Part shown: piece by piece, positions 45,320-54,619 of the stretch
Layout: each line of letters opens with the position of its first letter
How positions within the stretch are numbered: the first letter of the stretch is position 1
NCBI RefSeq assembly: GCF_039539345.1
Contig: NZ_BAABCY010000032.1
Coordinates: 1-64,000, forward strand
DNA: 64,000 nucleotides
Origin: Snuella lapsa
GTDB lineage: Bacteria > Bacteroidota > Bacteroidia > Flavobacteriales > Flavobacteriaceae
Direction: 5' to 3'
Made by a program: the position numbers and the translations under genes
The notes under the pieces: generated by a model
The model's database searches: none
What the model saw: only the letters and a program-made list of their open reading frames with translations
Told to the model about the DNA's origin: nothing

Positions 45320-46147
45320 ATGTCCTTAAACGTATTACATAAGCTATCTGATTTTCTGGAACATACCTCCAAAATGCCCGCTTTATTCTTGGGACATGGT
45401 AGCCCTATGAATGCTATCGAAGAAAACGAATTTGTAGAAGGTTTTAGAAATGTAAGCAAATCCATACCCAAACCCAAAGCCATTGTATGTATTTCTGCCC
45501 ATTGGGAGACCAAAGGCACCCATGTAACGGCTATGGAAAACCCTAGAACTATTCATGACTTTGGCGGTTTTCCCAGAGCACTTTTTGAGGTACAATACCC
45601 TGCTCCCGGGAGTCCAGAACTAGCAAAGCAGACCAAGCAGCTTATCAAAAAAACAACGGTTGGACTCGATACGCACTGGGGATTAGATCACGGTGCATGG
45701 AGCGTAATAAAACACCTGTATCCTGAAGCAGATGTACCTGTTATTCAGTTGAGCTTGGATCGCACCAAACCCGCGCAATACCATTTTGAACTCGCCAAAG
45801 AACTATCAATACTCCGAAAAAAAGGTCTTCTGATAGTGGGTAGCGGCAACACTGTTCACAACTTAGGGCTCGTAGCCTGGCATAAATTATCGGGAACACC
45901 TTTTGCTTTCGACTGGGCTATAGAGGCAAACGAAAAGATGAAAGATTTTATACTAAAAGAAGACTTCAACAGCCTCATCGACTATAAAGCACAGGGCAAA
46001 GCCTTTGAGCTTGCCATTCCTACACCAGAACATTATTTGCCTTTATTATATACCTTAGCACTAAAAGAAAATCAAGATGAAATCACCCTCTTTAATGACC
46101 AACCCGTAGGTGGGTCTTTGTCTATGACCTCAGTAAAGCTATCATAA
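45320..46147 (+). CDS. ygiD: YgiD/LigB-type extradiol aromatic-ring dioxygenase
   Basis: 275 residues of the class III extradiol (4,5-DOPA dioxygenase extradiol-type, LigB-fold) family. Conserved His residues are in LFLGHGSPMNAI, CISAHWET, LDTHWGLDHGAW and TPEHYLPLLY; WGLDHG-W and GSGN-VHNL are family segments. Zinc- or iron-dependent catechol cleavage is the family reaction; the natural substrate is uncertain. The translated frame has about 18 residues before the usual MPALFLGHG start, so the true start could be that internal Met. Confidence 0.9.
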   Translation: MSLNVLHKLSDFLEHTSKMPALFLGHGSPMNAIEENEFVEGFRNVSKSIPKPKAIVCISAHWETKGTHVTAMENPRTIHDFGGFPRALFEVQYPAPGSPELAKQTKQLIKKTTVGLDTHWGLDHGAWSVIKHLYPEADVPVIQLSLDRTKPAQYHFELAKELSILRKKGLLIVGSGNTVHNLGLVAWHKLSGTPFAFDWAIEANEKMKDFILKEDFNSLIDYKAQGKAFELAIPTPEHYLPLLYTLALKENQDEITLFNDQPVGGSLSMTSVKLS

Positions 46148-46185
46148 ACACATTGTTATCCCTTAAAGGCTGTTAGGTAGTTCGC

Positions 46186-46914
46186 CTAAACATTGGAAAC
46201 GACACTTATAAAACCAACTATTAAAATAAGAACCAATACAAAACTCCTAAATTGTTCTTGAGAAATATTATTTAATATTCTTTTACCAATCCAAGTACCC
46301 AAAATACTTACTACAATTAAAATAGGAATGAGATACAAATCGCGTTTATGCATATACCCATTAAAATAATAAATAATAGAACGGCTAAAATCTACGCCAA
46401 AATCTATAATGGCCGATGTTGCTATAAATTTATCTTTCTCAATCTTAAAGGCCGCTAAAGTAATTCCTCTAATAGCACCACCAGTCCCTAGCAAACCTGC
46501 ACTTAATCCGGACAAGGCTCCTCCAATCATAGCATTTTTCGCTTTTGGCTTAACAGCTAACTCCCTAAACATTAGAAACAATAAACTCAACCCTATCAAA
46601 AAACCTCCCAATATATAGGTTAATATTTTAGGGTCTAAAAACTTACTAAAGTAAGCTCCAACAGAAACAAACACAACAGCAGGAATACCTAAAGTCAACA
46701 CAATTTTCTTGTCAAAACCTTTTCTAAACAAAACAATTTTAGACATATTACTCGATAAATGGTATAATGCCGTAATTCCTAAAACAGATTGAAAATCGAA
46801 AAAAAAGTTAGCAATAGGCACAAAAAAAACTGAAGAACCAAAGCCTCCAACAGTTCCTAACACCTCTGCTAATAGCGACAGTATAACAAAAACCGGAAGA
46901 TATTTTAAGAGCAT
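46186..46914 (-). CDS. TauE/SafE-family membrane permease
   Basis: 242 residues with about eight hydrophobic segments and the family's GG-GSS and GTGGAIRGI motifs (GGFGSSVFFVPIANFFF near the N-terminus and ALSGLSAGLLGTGGAIRG in the middle). These are anion permeases, annotated as sulfite or sulfoacetate exporters, though substrate cannot be told from sequence. Convergent with the ygiD-type gene. Confidence 0.88.
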   Translation of the reverse strand: MLLKYLPVFVILSLLAEVLGTVGGFGSSVFFVPIANFFFDFQSVLGITALYHLSSNMSKIVLFRKGFDKKIVLTLGIPAVVFVSVGAYFSKFLDPKILTYILGGFLIGLSLLFLMFRELAVKPKAKNAMIGGALSGLSAGLLGTGGAIRGITLAAFKIEKDKFIATSAIIDFGVDFSRSIIYYFNGYMHKRDLYLIPILIVVSILGTWIGKRILNNISQEQFRSFVLVLILIVGFISVVSNV

Positions 46915-46951
46915 ATGGAATACCAGTTAGAGGGGTTGTTTTTATAGCGAT

Positions 46952-47584
46952 TCATTTTTCAATAATATGTTCCTTTTCTAAGGCCTTAATTACGGCCTTA
47001 ACATATAAATCTATGGTTTCTTTCATATCTGTTGGATCAACAAGATCATAAAATCCCGTCCATACCAAATTAGATCTTCCTACTTTCTCTAAATGATAAA
47101 GTGAGGTTTCGATAGTATACACCTTATATCGCGTATAGTAATCCTGATTAAAAAGGGCTTCTTGGTATAGTAAATAATACCCTATAAATTTTCTTAAGCG
47201 ATAGTCTGTTTTTGCCGACTTACTACTATACGATGCTTTTTCATTAACCCCCTTAACTGCCGACATCAATACTGTATCGTACCCAACCGAGAGTAAGGTG
47301 TCAACCTGAGCTTTAATTTCCGCTTCTGTTCGCTTTGCATCATGAAATACACTTTCAAATGCAACAACACTTTGCATTGTATTAATTTTGTATGCATTAA
47401 GAGCATTTGCCAATTGAAATTCAAACGCCTTTCGCGCCTCTAAATTAGGTGTTACACCTATAACCAAAACTCTTTTGGGGCTAATTGTTTTGTACTCCAA
47501 GTTTCGCCAATGATCGGTCAGCTTTGCTGATGAACACGACAACCCCAACGAACAAACCATAAGCCCCACTAGAAATTTCATCAT
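46952..47584 (-). CDS. Predicted lipoprotein of unknown function
   Basis: 210 residues. Lipoprotein signal with LSC lipobox near residue 17, without following acidic residues, so probably periplasmic-facing. The rest is an alpha/beta domain (RVLVIGVTPNLEARKAFEFQLANAL near the start, then YDTVLMSAVKGV and WTGFYDLVDPTD), resembling in outline small lipoproteins that bind other envelope factors. No family recognised with confidence. Follows the helical protein gene by 17 bp, so probably one transcript. Confidence 0.7.
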   Translation of the reverse strand: MMKFLVGLMVCSLGLSCSSAKLTDHWRNLEYKTISPKRVLVIGVTPNLEARKAFEFQLANALNAYKINTMQSVVAFESVFHDAKRTEAEIKAQVDTLLSVGYDTVLMSAVKGVNEKASYSSKSAKTDYRLRKFIGYYLLYQEALFNQDYYTRYKVYTIETSLYHLEKVGRSNLVWTGFYDLVDPTDMKETIDLYVKAVIKALEKEHIIEK

Positions 47585-47601
47585 TAAGATTTTTAAACAT
47601 G

Positions 47602-48045
47602 CTATTGAAGTAAGCGCTTTTGCTTACCCTCTTTTATAATATTCTTAATAAGGGCAAATAAACTTTTTTTCAACGTTTTGTAACGTTTCATAAAATCACC
47701 CATCTCCAAAATAAGAGCCCTGTGTGCTTCTTTATACCGTACTTCTTCCTCTGGTTGATCAATACCATCTACCATTACTTCCAGTTCCTTTTCATGCTTT
47801 TTAACAGCCCCTATTAATGTTTTGGTTTCAAGCTGTAAAGCGCTTAACCTATCTATTAGCTCTTTGCTATCCTTATAATGTTTGGAATCTATAAGTTGTA
47901 AGGTATAGGAAACCACCAAATCATCAAAGAACAACTGTTCGTCGTTCACGAAATTAAGTTCGGATAGCCATTCTCGTGAAGCATTATGCATAACCTCTGC
48001 ATTTAACCATACTTCGTACTTGGCATTATCGTTTATTGTTTTCAT
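47602..48045 (-). CDS. Helical cytosolic protein of unknown function
   Basis: 147 residues, almost entirely helical and charged (SREWLSELNFVNDEQLFFDDLVVSYT; a long coiled coil ALQLETKTLIGAVKKHEKELE; basic C-terminus KEGKQKRLLQ). No domain recognised. It lies between Hsp20 and a lipoprotein gene in the stress block and may belong to the stress response, but this rests on location only. Confidence 0.65.
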   Translation of the reverse strand: MKTINDNAKYEVWLNAEVMHNASREWLSELNFVNDEQLFFDDLVVSYTLQLIDSKHYKDSKELIDRLSALQLETKTLIGAVKKHEKELEVMVDGIDQPEEEVRYKEAHRALILEMGDFMKRYKTLKKSLFALIKNIIKEGKQKRLLQ

Positions 48046-48114
48046 TGGTTTTAAATTTTATAGTCCTTAATTAGTATTTATAATATTTGTTCTAACTTTC
48101 TTAACTAACCAAAG

Positions 48115-48160
48115 AAGCAGAAAACAATGTCTTTATCGGAGCCGACATTACTTTCTGCTT
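48115..48160 (-). terminator. Large imperfect hairpin after hsp20
   Basis: Two 17-base arms (48115-48131 and 48144-48160) pair with two mismatches around a 12-base loop. It is 40 bp downstream of the Hsp20 stop. The downstream side lacks a T-run, so it may be a stabilising or processing hairpin rather than a true terminator. Confidence 0.45.
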
Positions 48161-48199
48161 CATCCATTTAGTTTTTAAATAATTTGAATACCGTTAAGA

Positions 48200-48649
48200 T
48201 CAAATTACTTCGATCACCTTTTTTGGAGGTGCCTGTCTTTCTTTTTTCTTTAAAAGATTTAATCTTAAAATACCATTCTTGTAAGTCGCATTAACTTTGT
48301 TTTCGGGATCAACATTATCTGGCAACCTTAATGATCTTTTAAAAGCATCGTAACTAAACTCCTTACGGATATAGTCTTCTTCTTTTTCTTCAGTTTCATG
48401 TTGCTTTTCTGCACTAACGCTTAGCATGCTATCGTTAATGGTTATTTCAAAATCTTTTTTAGAAAAACCAGGAGCGGCGAATTCAACCTCGAAATCATTT
48501 TCGTGCTCTTTTATATTCATTTCGGGCATTAAACTGTCTTCTACGAAGAAATCGTCGTTAAAAAAATCATCAGAACTCAAAAAGCTCTTCAAGCCACTAT
48601 TACTCCAAGGGAATAATCTGTTTCGATTGTTAAATTTAATAAGTGTCAT
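48200..48649 (-). CDS. Hsp20/alpha-crystallin small heat-shock protein
   Basis: 149 residues. An alpha-crystallin domain (about 42-140) with PEMNIKEHENDFEVEFAAPGFSKKDFEI and the signature GILRLNL, and a short C-terminal tail KVIEVI carrying an I/V-x-I/V motif for oligomer contacts. Small Hsp holdase that prevents aggregation of unfolded proteins. Its own promoter contains the conserved palindrome plus -7 arrangement at 48687-48729, in common with the Usp and CbpA genes. Confidence 0.95.
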   Translation of the reverse strand: MTLIKFNNRNRLFPWSNSGLKSFLSSDDFFNDDFFVEDSLMPEMNIKEHENDFEVEFAAPGFSKKDFEITINDSMLSVSAEKQHETEEKEEDYIRKEFSYDAFKRSLRLPDNVDPENKVNATYKNGILRLNLLKKKERQAPPKKVIEVI

Positions 48650-48686
48650 TGGTCATATATTTTAAGTTAAACTTGATTTCCTGCAC

Positions 48687-48729
48687 CTAATGTATCTATT
48701 GAAATTGGTTTGTACAATGATATATATCA
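48687..48729 (-). promoter_or_regulatory. CRP/FNR-type site and -7 element, hsp20 promoter
   Basis: In gene direction: palindrome TGATATATATCA (48729-48718), then 23 bp, then TACATTAG (48694-48687), which resembles the TAnnTTTG -7 element. The arrangement matches the four other promoters of this group. Confidence 0.75.
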
Positions 48730-48802
48730 GACACTTGCATTTTAATTAAAAATAATGGCTTCTGTAATTTTTAAAATTTATGGAATCGGTTCTTTTTCCC
48801 AA

Positions 48803-50176
48803 CTAAACTGTCAGTGTTACCACTTCATACAATTTAGGAATTAACACCTGCCAATGGAATGTGTCCCTAATTTTTACCCTAAAAGCATTGAGTGCTTCAG
48901 GCTCACCGTGAACCAAAAAAACTTTCTCCGGAATGTTTTTAATAAGGGCAAGCCAATTTATAAGTTCTTGTTGATCGGCATGAGCAGATAAACTCTCAAT
49001 ACTTTTAACACTTGCTTTCACAGGATAATATTTCCCATAAAACTTAATTTCGTGTACTCCAGACAACAATTGATGTCCTCGTGTTCCTTCGGCCTGATAA
49101 CCCACCAACAAAACTGTTGTTAAGGGATCGTCTATAAGTTGCTGTAAATAGGTTAACACCCGTCCGCCCGTAACCATACCGCTGCCTGCTATAACTATTT
49201 TAGAACGCTTGTCGTCAACCGTTTCCCAGGTTTCTTTATACGATTCAATAATATTAACATGGCTGTACATGCTTCTATAATCGGCATCAGAAAGTTTATG
49301 CCACTTTGTAAACCTATTAAATACTTCCAGTACGTTATTCCCCATCGGGCTGTCAACAAAGACAGGCACATTAGGTATTTTATTCTTTTTATACAGTTTC
49401 CAAAGGATATACATTAAGGTCTGTAAACGCTCTACCGCAAAACTTGGGATTACCAAATTACCATGTTTATGAAACGTTTCATTAATTATATGAGCCAGTA
49501 CCGCTTCGACATTTTCTTTGGGGTGCAGTTTATTACCGTAGGTACTTTCAATAAATATATAATCTGCCCATTCTGGTCTTTTAGGGGCATCAAGTAAATA
49601 GTCATTATTTCTTCCAATATCTCCTGAAAAGACAAAACGCTTGCCCTTAATATCCAATTCTATAAAAGTAGCCCCGATAATATGCCCATTAAGCTTAAAA
49701 CGGCACGAAATATTTTCAGACAAGACCATCCATTTATCTACAACCCCCTCCTGAAAAAGGCTTAGTGTTTTTTCAACATCATATGCAGTAAACAAAGGCA
49801 ATGCTGGATCATGTTTTGTATATCCTTCCTGATTAGCCTTTTTGGCTTCCTCGGCATATATCTTAGCACTGTCCCTTAAAATAATTTCTGCAATAGACAA
49901 AGTAGGAGCTGTTCCAATAATTGCTCCCTCAAAGCCTTGTTGGATTAATCGAGGTAAATAGCCTACATGATCCAGGTGTCCATGAGTTAACAACACCACA
50001 TCAACAGCTGGAACATCAATTGGAAGACGCTCCCAGTTTAACTGTCTTAGCTCCTTAAGCCCCTGAAACATCCCGCAATCGATCAGGATGTTCTTTTCAG
50101 AAGTTTCTATAAGAAATTTTGATCCAGTAACTGTCCCCGACGCTCCTAAAAAATGAACTTTCACATGCGCATCCAT
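48803..50176 (-). CDS. MBL-fold/beta-CASP RNA-processing-type nuclease
   Basis: 457 residues. A metallo-beta-lactamase domain with the zinc motif THGHLDHVGYLPRL, an inserted beta-CASP domain, FIESTYGNK, and the RMMBL (RNA-specificity) C-terminal region with SLSAHADQQELINWL and VFLVHGEPEAL. This domain architecture is that of CPSF/Int11-type and bacterial RNase J-related enzymes that act on RNA. Last gene of the Usp run: it starts 7 bp after the ATP-cone nuclease. Such MBL nucleases often lie beside universal stress proteins. Confidence 0.92.
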   Translation of the reverse strand: MDAHVKVHFLGASGTVTGSKFLIETSEKNILIDCGMFQGLKELRQLNWERLPIDVPAVDVVLLTHGHLDHVGYLPRLIQQGFEGAIIGTAPTLSIAEIILRDSAKIYAEEAKKANQEGYTKHDPALPLFTAYDVEKTLSLFQEGVVDKWMVLSENISCRFKLNGHIIGATFIELDIKGKRFVFSGDIGRNNDYLLDAPKRPEWADYIFIESTYGNKLHPKENVEAVLAHIINETFHKHGNLVIPSFAVERLQTLMYILWKLYKKNKIPNVPVFVDSPMGNNVLEVFNRFTKWHKLSDADYRSMYSHVNIIESYKETWETVDDKRSKIVIAGSGMVTGGRVLTYLQQLIDDPLTTVLLVGYQAEGTRGHQLLSGVHEIKFYGKYYPVKASVKSIESLSAHADQQELINWLALIKNIPEKVFLVHGEPEALNAFRVKIRDTFHWQVLIPKLYEVVTLTV

Positions 50177-50182
50177 ATCCTA

Positions 50183-51022
50183 TCATTTGTGGCACAGCAT
50201 TTTTATTTCACCCAGCACTTTATCCTTTCTTACATCAGACAGACCTAAATGATCTAAATAAAAAGCATTGTCTACCAATTCTCTAAACAACACAACACCC
50301 CTACTTAACAAAAACTGCTTCTCATTATTGGTTAACAAGGTTGAAACTGTAATAGGATAGAGTCCCAACCTATCTATTCTATCTTTTAAACCATTATCTT
50401 TGGGATAATCCCAACTTAGTAAATACAAATTTGCGCATGTGCCATAGGCTATCGCATCTTTGGTAAATCGGGTGTTCGTTACAACCCATCCCTGGGTTAA
50501 TTTGCCTTTGTTTGTTATAACTTCCCAATTGGCTTTCACATCGTTATACCTGCTATGAATGTACAATGGTATCTTAACATTACAATTAAGCCCTTGTTCG
50601 CCATGAAATTTACACTCCACTAAAATAGACTCGTTGTTTTTTTGGGCTATAACATCTATTTCATGAGAAACACATACTCCCTTTAAAATGCTTCCTATCT
50701 CAACTTCGTATCCTGAGTATTTTAAAATAGCTCCTATAAACCGTTCAAAGGGAAATCCTGTTGGCCCCAATTCGTAAATTGCCCTTTTTAGTTTATACTT
50801 AGAAGCCAGATAACTTTTTTTACTCTTAAGCAAAGCATAGGCTCTATTATAAATTTCTTTTGTTGAAATGCCATGATACAATTCATCGCGAACCACGTCT
50901 ATAATCTTTGATACTGTTTCGTTATCGGCTCCAGAATACCTTAAGGACCGCCGTAACTTTTCCAATGAAAACTTTACTTTCTCCCCAGAAGATTTTATGA
51001 TATCTATAGTTTTTGCTTTCAT
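50183..51022 (-). CDS. ATP-cone domain fused to Mrr-like restriction-endonuclease domain
   Basis: 279 residues. The N-terminal ATP-cone-like part (about 1-100, KTIDIIKSSGEKVKFSLEKL then SGADNETVSKIIDVV) is followed by an Mrr-type PD-(D/E)xK nuclease core: GYEVEIGSIL, the acidic HEIDVIAQ and the catalytic SILVECKFHG motif, then WVVTNTRFTKDAIAYG. An ATP-cone normally senses nucleotides in NrdR and ribonucleotide reductase; here it is joined to a nuclease-type domain. It lies within the Usp/MBL transcript rather than next to a methylase. Function is unknown; a stress-linked role is inferred from context. Confidence 0.85.
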   Translation of the reverse strand: MKAKTIDIIKSSGEKVKFSLEKLRRSLRYSGADNETVSKIIDVVRDELYHGISTKEIYNRAYALLKSKKSYLASKYKLKRAIYELGPTGFPFERFIGAILKYSGYEVEIGSILKGVCVSHEIDVIAQKNNESILVECKFHGEQGLNCNVKIPLYIHSRYNDVKANWEVITNKGKLTQGWVVTNTRFTKDAIAYGTCANLYLLSWDYPKDNGLKDRIDRLGLYPITVSTLLTNNEKQFLLSRGVVLFRELVDNAFYLDHLGLSDVRKDKVLGEIKMLCHK

Positions 51023-51090
51023 AGGACATTCAATCCTTTTTACAAACTTAACACGTACCTTAAAAAGTTACGAAACTATGGCGCTACACC

Positions 51091-51921
51091 CTATTCTGGA
51101 ATCACCAAGAAAGGTATTTTTAGATGAAAGCCAATTTTTTCAATAACAGCTTCTTTTACAATATTTTCAATAAAACCGTGCTTGTAATTAAGCATGACTA
51201 GAATTTCTATGTCCAATTCCTCTATAAAGTCATTAATTTCTTCGGCTTTCTTTGCATATTTGGGCATCCAGTGAAAACTATGGTCGCAATCCTCTAAATA
51301 ACCTTTTAGTTTACTCAGGTTATAGGTTTGTACCTCACTTAGCTTCTCTTCAACATTAATATGTACTATCCTAATCTTAGAATTGTACAAATCGGCCAAT
51401 TGTTTTAGTGGATCTATCTCTTTGTCACTATAAAACCGAGTAAAGTCTGTAGGGAATGCTATTTGCTTAGGTATTAAAAATTCGTAAGCTTCGGGCACAA
51501 TTAAAACAGGGCAAATCCGCATAGCCTTAATAATATTTACCGTATTGCTCCCAAAGAAAATCTCCTTTACCCCAGATGATCCTTTAGTTCCCATAACAAT
51601 CAAATCGATATGGTATTTTGCAACAGCCATATCTATAGCATCCTTTAGCGTTTTAGTGCTTAAAATAATCTTAAAGTCATGGTTTGCATTGGTATTGGTC
51701 TTTTCTGCCAGATCCTTTAAATCTTCTAACTCCTTCAAAGCAGCATCGTTAACTGTTTTTGCTAGCTTGTTAGACAGATCGTACATGGTAGGCATCTTAA
51801 TGGCTGTTGAATTTAAAAAATAGAAGGTACAGACTTCATCTGCATAAAGTTTCATAACATAAACAGCAGCGCTCCAGGAATTATCTGAGAAATCGGTTGG
51901 TAATAAAATGTGTCGTTCCAT
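51091..51921 (-). CDS. Tandem universal stress protein, UspA type (copy 4 of 4)
   Basis: 276 residues with two Usp domains (about 1-145 and 150-276). The first holds the nucleotide-binding glycine motif MGTKGSSGVKEIFFGSNT (G-x2-G-x9-G-S), so it probably binds ATP. The second starts QIAFPTDFTRFYSD but lacks this motif. Third gene of the 53649 transcript, 9 bp after the previous Usp. Usp proteins respond to many stresses and often control growth arrest or energy limitation. Confidence 0.92.
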   Translation of the reverse strand: MERHILLPTDFSDNSWSAAVYVMKLYADEVCTFYFLNSTAIKMPTMYDLSNKLAKTVNDAALKELEDLKDLAEKTNTNANHDFKIILSTKTLKDAIDMAVAKYHIDLIVMGTKGSSGVKEIFFGSNTVNIIKAMRICPVLIVPEAYEFLIPKQIAFPTDFTRFYSDKEIDPLKQLADLYNSKIRIVHINVEEKLSEVQTYNLSKLKGYLEDCDHSFHWMPKYAKKAEEINDFIEELDIEILVMLNYKHGFIENIVKEAVIEKIGFHLKIPFLVIPE

Positions 51922-51930
51922 AACTTAAAT

Positions 51931-52776
51931 TTATTTGTTTTTTGAAGGGATTACTAAAAACGGGACTTTTAGATGAAATCCTATTTGATTTATTTTTGAT
52001 TTAAAGAATATATTCTCAAAAAAAGAATGCTTATTATTAATCATGGTTAATAAATTAACCCTTGTACTTAATTGAAAATTAGCAATGGCCTCTTGTACCG
52101 TTTGGTTACTTACACTATGAAACACATGAGGCACTTTTTTTATTAAACTTTCCAGCTTTTGTTTATTGCTTTTTTGATTGTCGGACAGGTCATAACCATA
52201 CGACACGTTTAAAACATGAACTTTAGAGCCATACAAACTCGCAGTCTCAATTATGGGCTGTAGTTGACGTTCATCATAATCTATTTCATAGTCTGTTGGG
52301 AATAAGATATCCTGCGGATGTTCAAAAGTAAAATCCTTAGGTATTGCTAATACAGGACAGGTCATATTCTTAAAAACATGTACAGTATTGGAGCCAAACA
52401 ATACTTCTTTAGCCCCAGTTGCCCCTGTAGTTCCCATTACTATATAATTAATATTCTTTTCGCTAACAATATCCTTAATTTCTGGTATTAAGGTGTTAAA
52501 TGCTGAAATGCTCTCAAAACTGTGATTGGCGTTGCGAAATGTTTCATTAATTTTATTTTCCAACGCACTTAACGCTTCTAAGGAGGCTTCTCTTACAGCA
52601 TCCCCCAAACCATATTGAGCTGGATTAGCCAGCACATATTCAACATGGTATACTACAGGCGTATAGGTATTTAACAAATAAAATCGACAAATATCATGTT
52701 TAAAAAACTGTAACGCATAAGCTATGGCATTCCAGGAATTTTCAGAAAAATCGGTGGGAAGCAATATCTTTTTCAT
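51931..52776 (-). CDS. Tandem universal stress protein, UspA type (copy 3 of 4)
   Basis: 281 residues, two Usp domains. The first ends in MGTTGATGAKEVLFGSNT, an intact ATP-type motif; the second (from about 150, DILFPTDYEIDYDERQ) is degenerate. Second gene of the run, starting 24 bp after the previous one. It differs from the other copies in loop lengths but keeps the same two-domain plan. Confidence 0.92.
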   Translation of the reverse strand: MKKILLPTDFSENSWNAIAYALQFFKHDICRFYLLNTYTPVVYHVEYVLANPAQYGLGDAVREASLEALSALENKINETFRNANHSFESISAFNTLIPEIKDIVSEKNINYIVMGTTGATGAKEVLFGSNTVHVFKNMTCPVLAIPKDFTFEHPQDILFPTDYEIDYDERQLQPIIETASLYGSKVHVLNVSYGYDLSDNQKSNKQKLESLIKKVPHVFHSVSNQTVQEAIANFQLSTRVNLLTMINNKHSFFENIFFKSKINQIGFHLKVPFLVIPSKNK

Positions 52777-52800
52777 GACATTATTCTTTAAGTTAGTGTT

Positions 52801-53649
52801 TTAATCTCTTTTTGTGTTTTGTAATGCCAAAAACGGCATGTTTAAATTCAAGCTCAATGTATCTATAATGGATTCATTAAGTATATTTTCTAAGAAAGAA
52901 TGTCTGGTATTAACCATAACCAACATATCTATATTATTTCCCTTAATATACTCATAAATAGCATGTTTTATATTTCTACTTTTTACAACCTTAAAATGTA
53001 CTTCATTTTTATAAAGTTCTTCCTTTATAAATCTCTTATTATCTTCTTGTCGTAAAGAAAGCTTACTGCTTTTGGAAATATAGAGTACATCAATGGCTGC
53101 CCTAAACGGAGAAGCCATTTCACACAGCAACTTTAATTCTCTTCTTTTGTACGGAATCATGTAATTGGTCGGAAAAAGGATATGCTCTGGTTGTTGATAC
53201 TTATAATGTTGGGGAATAACCAAAACTGGGCATTGTACATATCTTAAAATTTGTAGTGTATAACTACCAAAGGTTATTTTTTTATTATTTGTTTTACCTC
53301 TGGTTGCCATCACAATGATATCAATATTTTGTGCTTCCACTATACCATCAATGAGATCAACTAGTAGGTCATTTGACGAAACACCATGAAACGTATGTTT
53401 AGGGTTCGTAGCGTGGGCACTCATGTTCGCTATTAATTCTTGGAGTCGCTCTTTAGATTTATTGGATACTTTTTTTGTTACTACTGGTAAATTATCCCGG
53501 GTTAGTAGTGATTCGTCTTCATAAATTTCATCTTGATAGGCATGCACTATATAAAACTCACTGATTTGGTACTTGAACAATTGCATAGCATAGACCAATG
53601 CGTTCATCGCATTATCTGAAAAATCGGTAGGGATCAATACTTTTCTCAT
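52801..53649 (-). CDS. Tandem universal stress protein, UspA type (copy 2 of 4)
   Basis: 282 residues, two Usp domains. The first motif is altered: MATRGKTNNKKITFGSYT has Ala at the first glycine and Asn-Asn instead of Gly at later positions, so ATP binding may be lost or changed. First gene of the long run that continues through two more Usp genes, the ATP-cone nuclease and the MBL nuclease. Its promoter contains the conserved CRP/FNR-type palindrome. Confidence 0.92.
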   Translation of the reverse strand: MRKVLIPTDFSDNAMNALVYAMQLFKYQISEFYIVHAYQDEIYEDESLLTRDNLPVVTKKVSNKSKERLQELIANMSAHATNPKHTFHGVSSNDLLVDLIDGIVEAQNIDIIVMATRGKTNNKKITFGSYTLQILRYVQCPVLVIPQHYKYQQPEHILFPTNYMIPYKRRELKLLCEMASPFRAAIDVLYISKSSKLSLRQEDNKRFIKEELYKNEVHFKVVKSRNIKHAIYEYIKGNNIDMLVMVNTRHSFLENILNESIIDTLSLNLNMPFLALQNTKRD

Positions 53650-53668
53650 GACTATACTATTATTCTTT

Positions 53669-53711
53669 TAAAATTAAATAAGCTATATTCTAAAAACAAT
53701 GATATTTGTCA
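53669..53711 (-). promoter_or_regulatory. CRP/FNR-type site and -7 element, usp-nuclease operon promoter
   Basis: In gene direction: TGACAAATATCA (53711-53700), 23-bp spacer, -7 element TAATTTTA (53676-53669), 20 bp before the start codon. It heads a run of five same-strand genes. Confidence 0.8.
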
Positions 53712-53750
53712 GATAGGCATCAGCCATTCAAAATCGAATTGTTTGTTCTT

Positions 53751-54599
53751 TCAATGCCTTTCATGCAGTACCAAAAAAGGAATATCTGTGTGGTAACTGA
53801 TGTTTTCTACATTTGAATGGAATAGGATCTGTTGAAAATAGTTTAGGTTTTTTGCCACCATAACCACCATATTAACACCTCTACTTTCTACAAAACACTG
53901 AATGGCATCCTCTATTTTTTTATTGGTTAAAAAATGAAAGCTAAAGTCATAATAACTAAAGTAATCTTTCAATAATTCTTTAGTGTTTTCCTGATCGCTA
54001 TTTAACTCCGAATGTCTTTTACTAACGTGAACTATCCGCAAGGTTGCCTTATAACGTTCTAAAATATCGAGAACGGGTTGTAAGGTATCAATATGGTAAA
54101 ACAAATGAAAATCGGTCGGAAAAGCTACCTCTTTAGGCCTCGTAAAAGTGGCATTCTCTGGTACAACCAATGTTGTACACCGCACTTTTGTTATTACATC
54201 ACCTGTGTTGCTCCCTGCAATTATTTTTGGTAAACCGGAAGCGCCTTTTGTCCCCATAACAATCAAGTCTATGCGATTTTCATCGACATGCTTACGAATC
54301 GAATCTATAAAAAAATCATGATCGGTTTGTGCATAAAATTTATATGATTTGTTAGAAGAGCATTCTAATGAGATACGTTTTAAAATGTTTCGTAACTTGT
54401 TCTTAGCTGGCTTGGTATATATTGCCTCTATAACCTCTGGCGTTTGGATATAGTCATCTTCTTCCGTTATAATATTGTTTAAACGGTTAACATGGAGTAA
54501 ATAAAAGTTACACTCATTATTTTCAAAAAAATTCAGAGCATATTTTATGGCATTCCACGAATTATCCGAAAAATCTGTTGGCAATAAAATATTTTTCAC
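53751..54599 (-). CDS. Tandem universal stress protein, UspA type (copy 1 of 4)
   Basis: 282 residues, two Usp domains, first motif intact (MGTKGASGLPKIIAGSNT). Start codon is GTG at 54599-54597, supported by the N-terminus matching the other copies (KNILLPTDFSDNSWNA) and by the promoter position. Lies directly downstream of the receiver-CRP/FNR gene but has its own palindrome plus -7 promoter, so it is likely an independent unit and a direct target of that regulator. The following Usp gene is 101 bp further on with a promoter of its own. Confidence 0.9.
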   Translation of the reverse strand: MKNILLPTDFSDNSWNAIKYALNFFENNECNFYLLHVNRLNNIITEEDDYIQTPEVIEAIYTKPAKNKLRNILKRISLECSSNKSYKFYAQTDHDFFIDSIRKHVDENRIDLIVMGTKGASGLPKIIAGSNTGDVITKVRCTTLVVPENATFTRPKEVAFPTDFHLFYHIDTLQPVLDILERYKATLRIVHVSKRHSELNSDQENTKELLKDYFSYYDFSFHFLTNKKIEDAIQCFVESRGVNMVVMVAKNLNYFQQILFHSNVENISYHTDIPFLVLHERH

Positions 54600-54619
54600 C
54601 TAATAGCACTTTTATTCAT

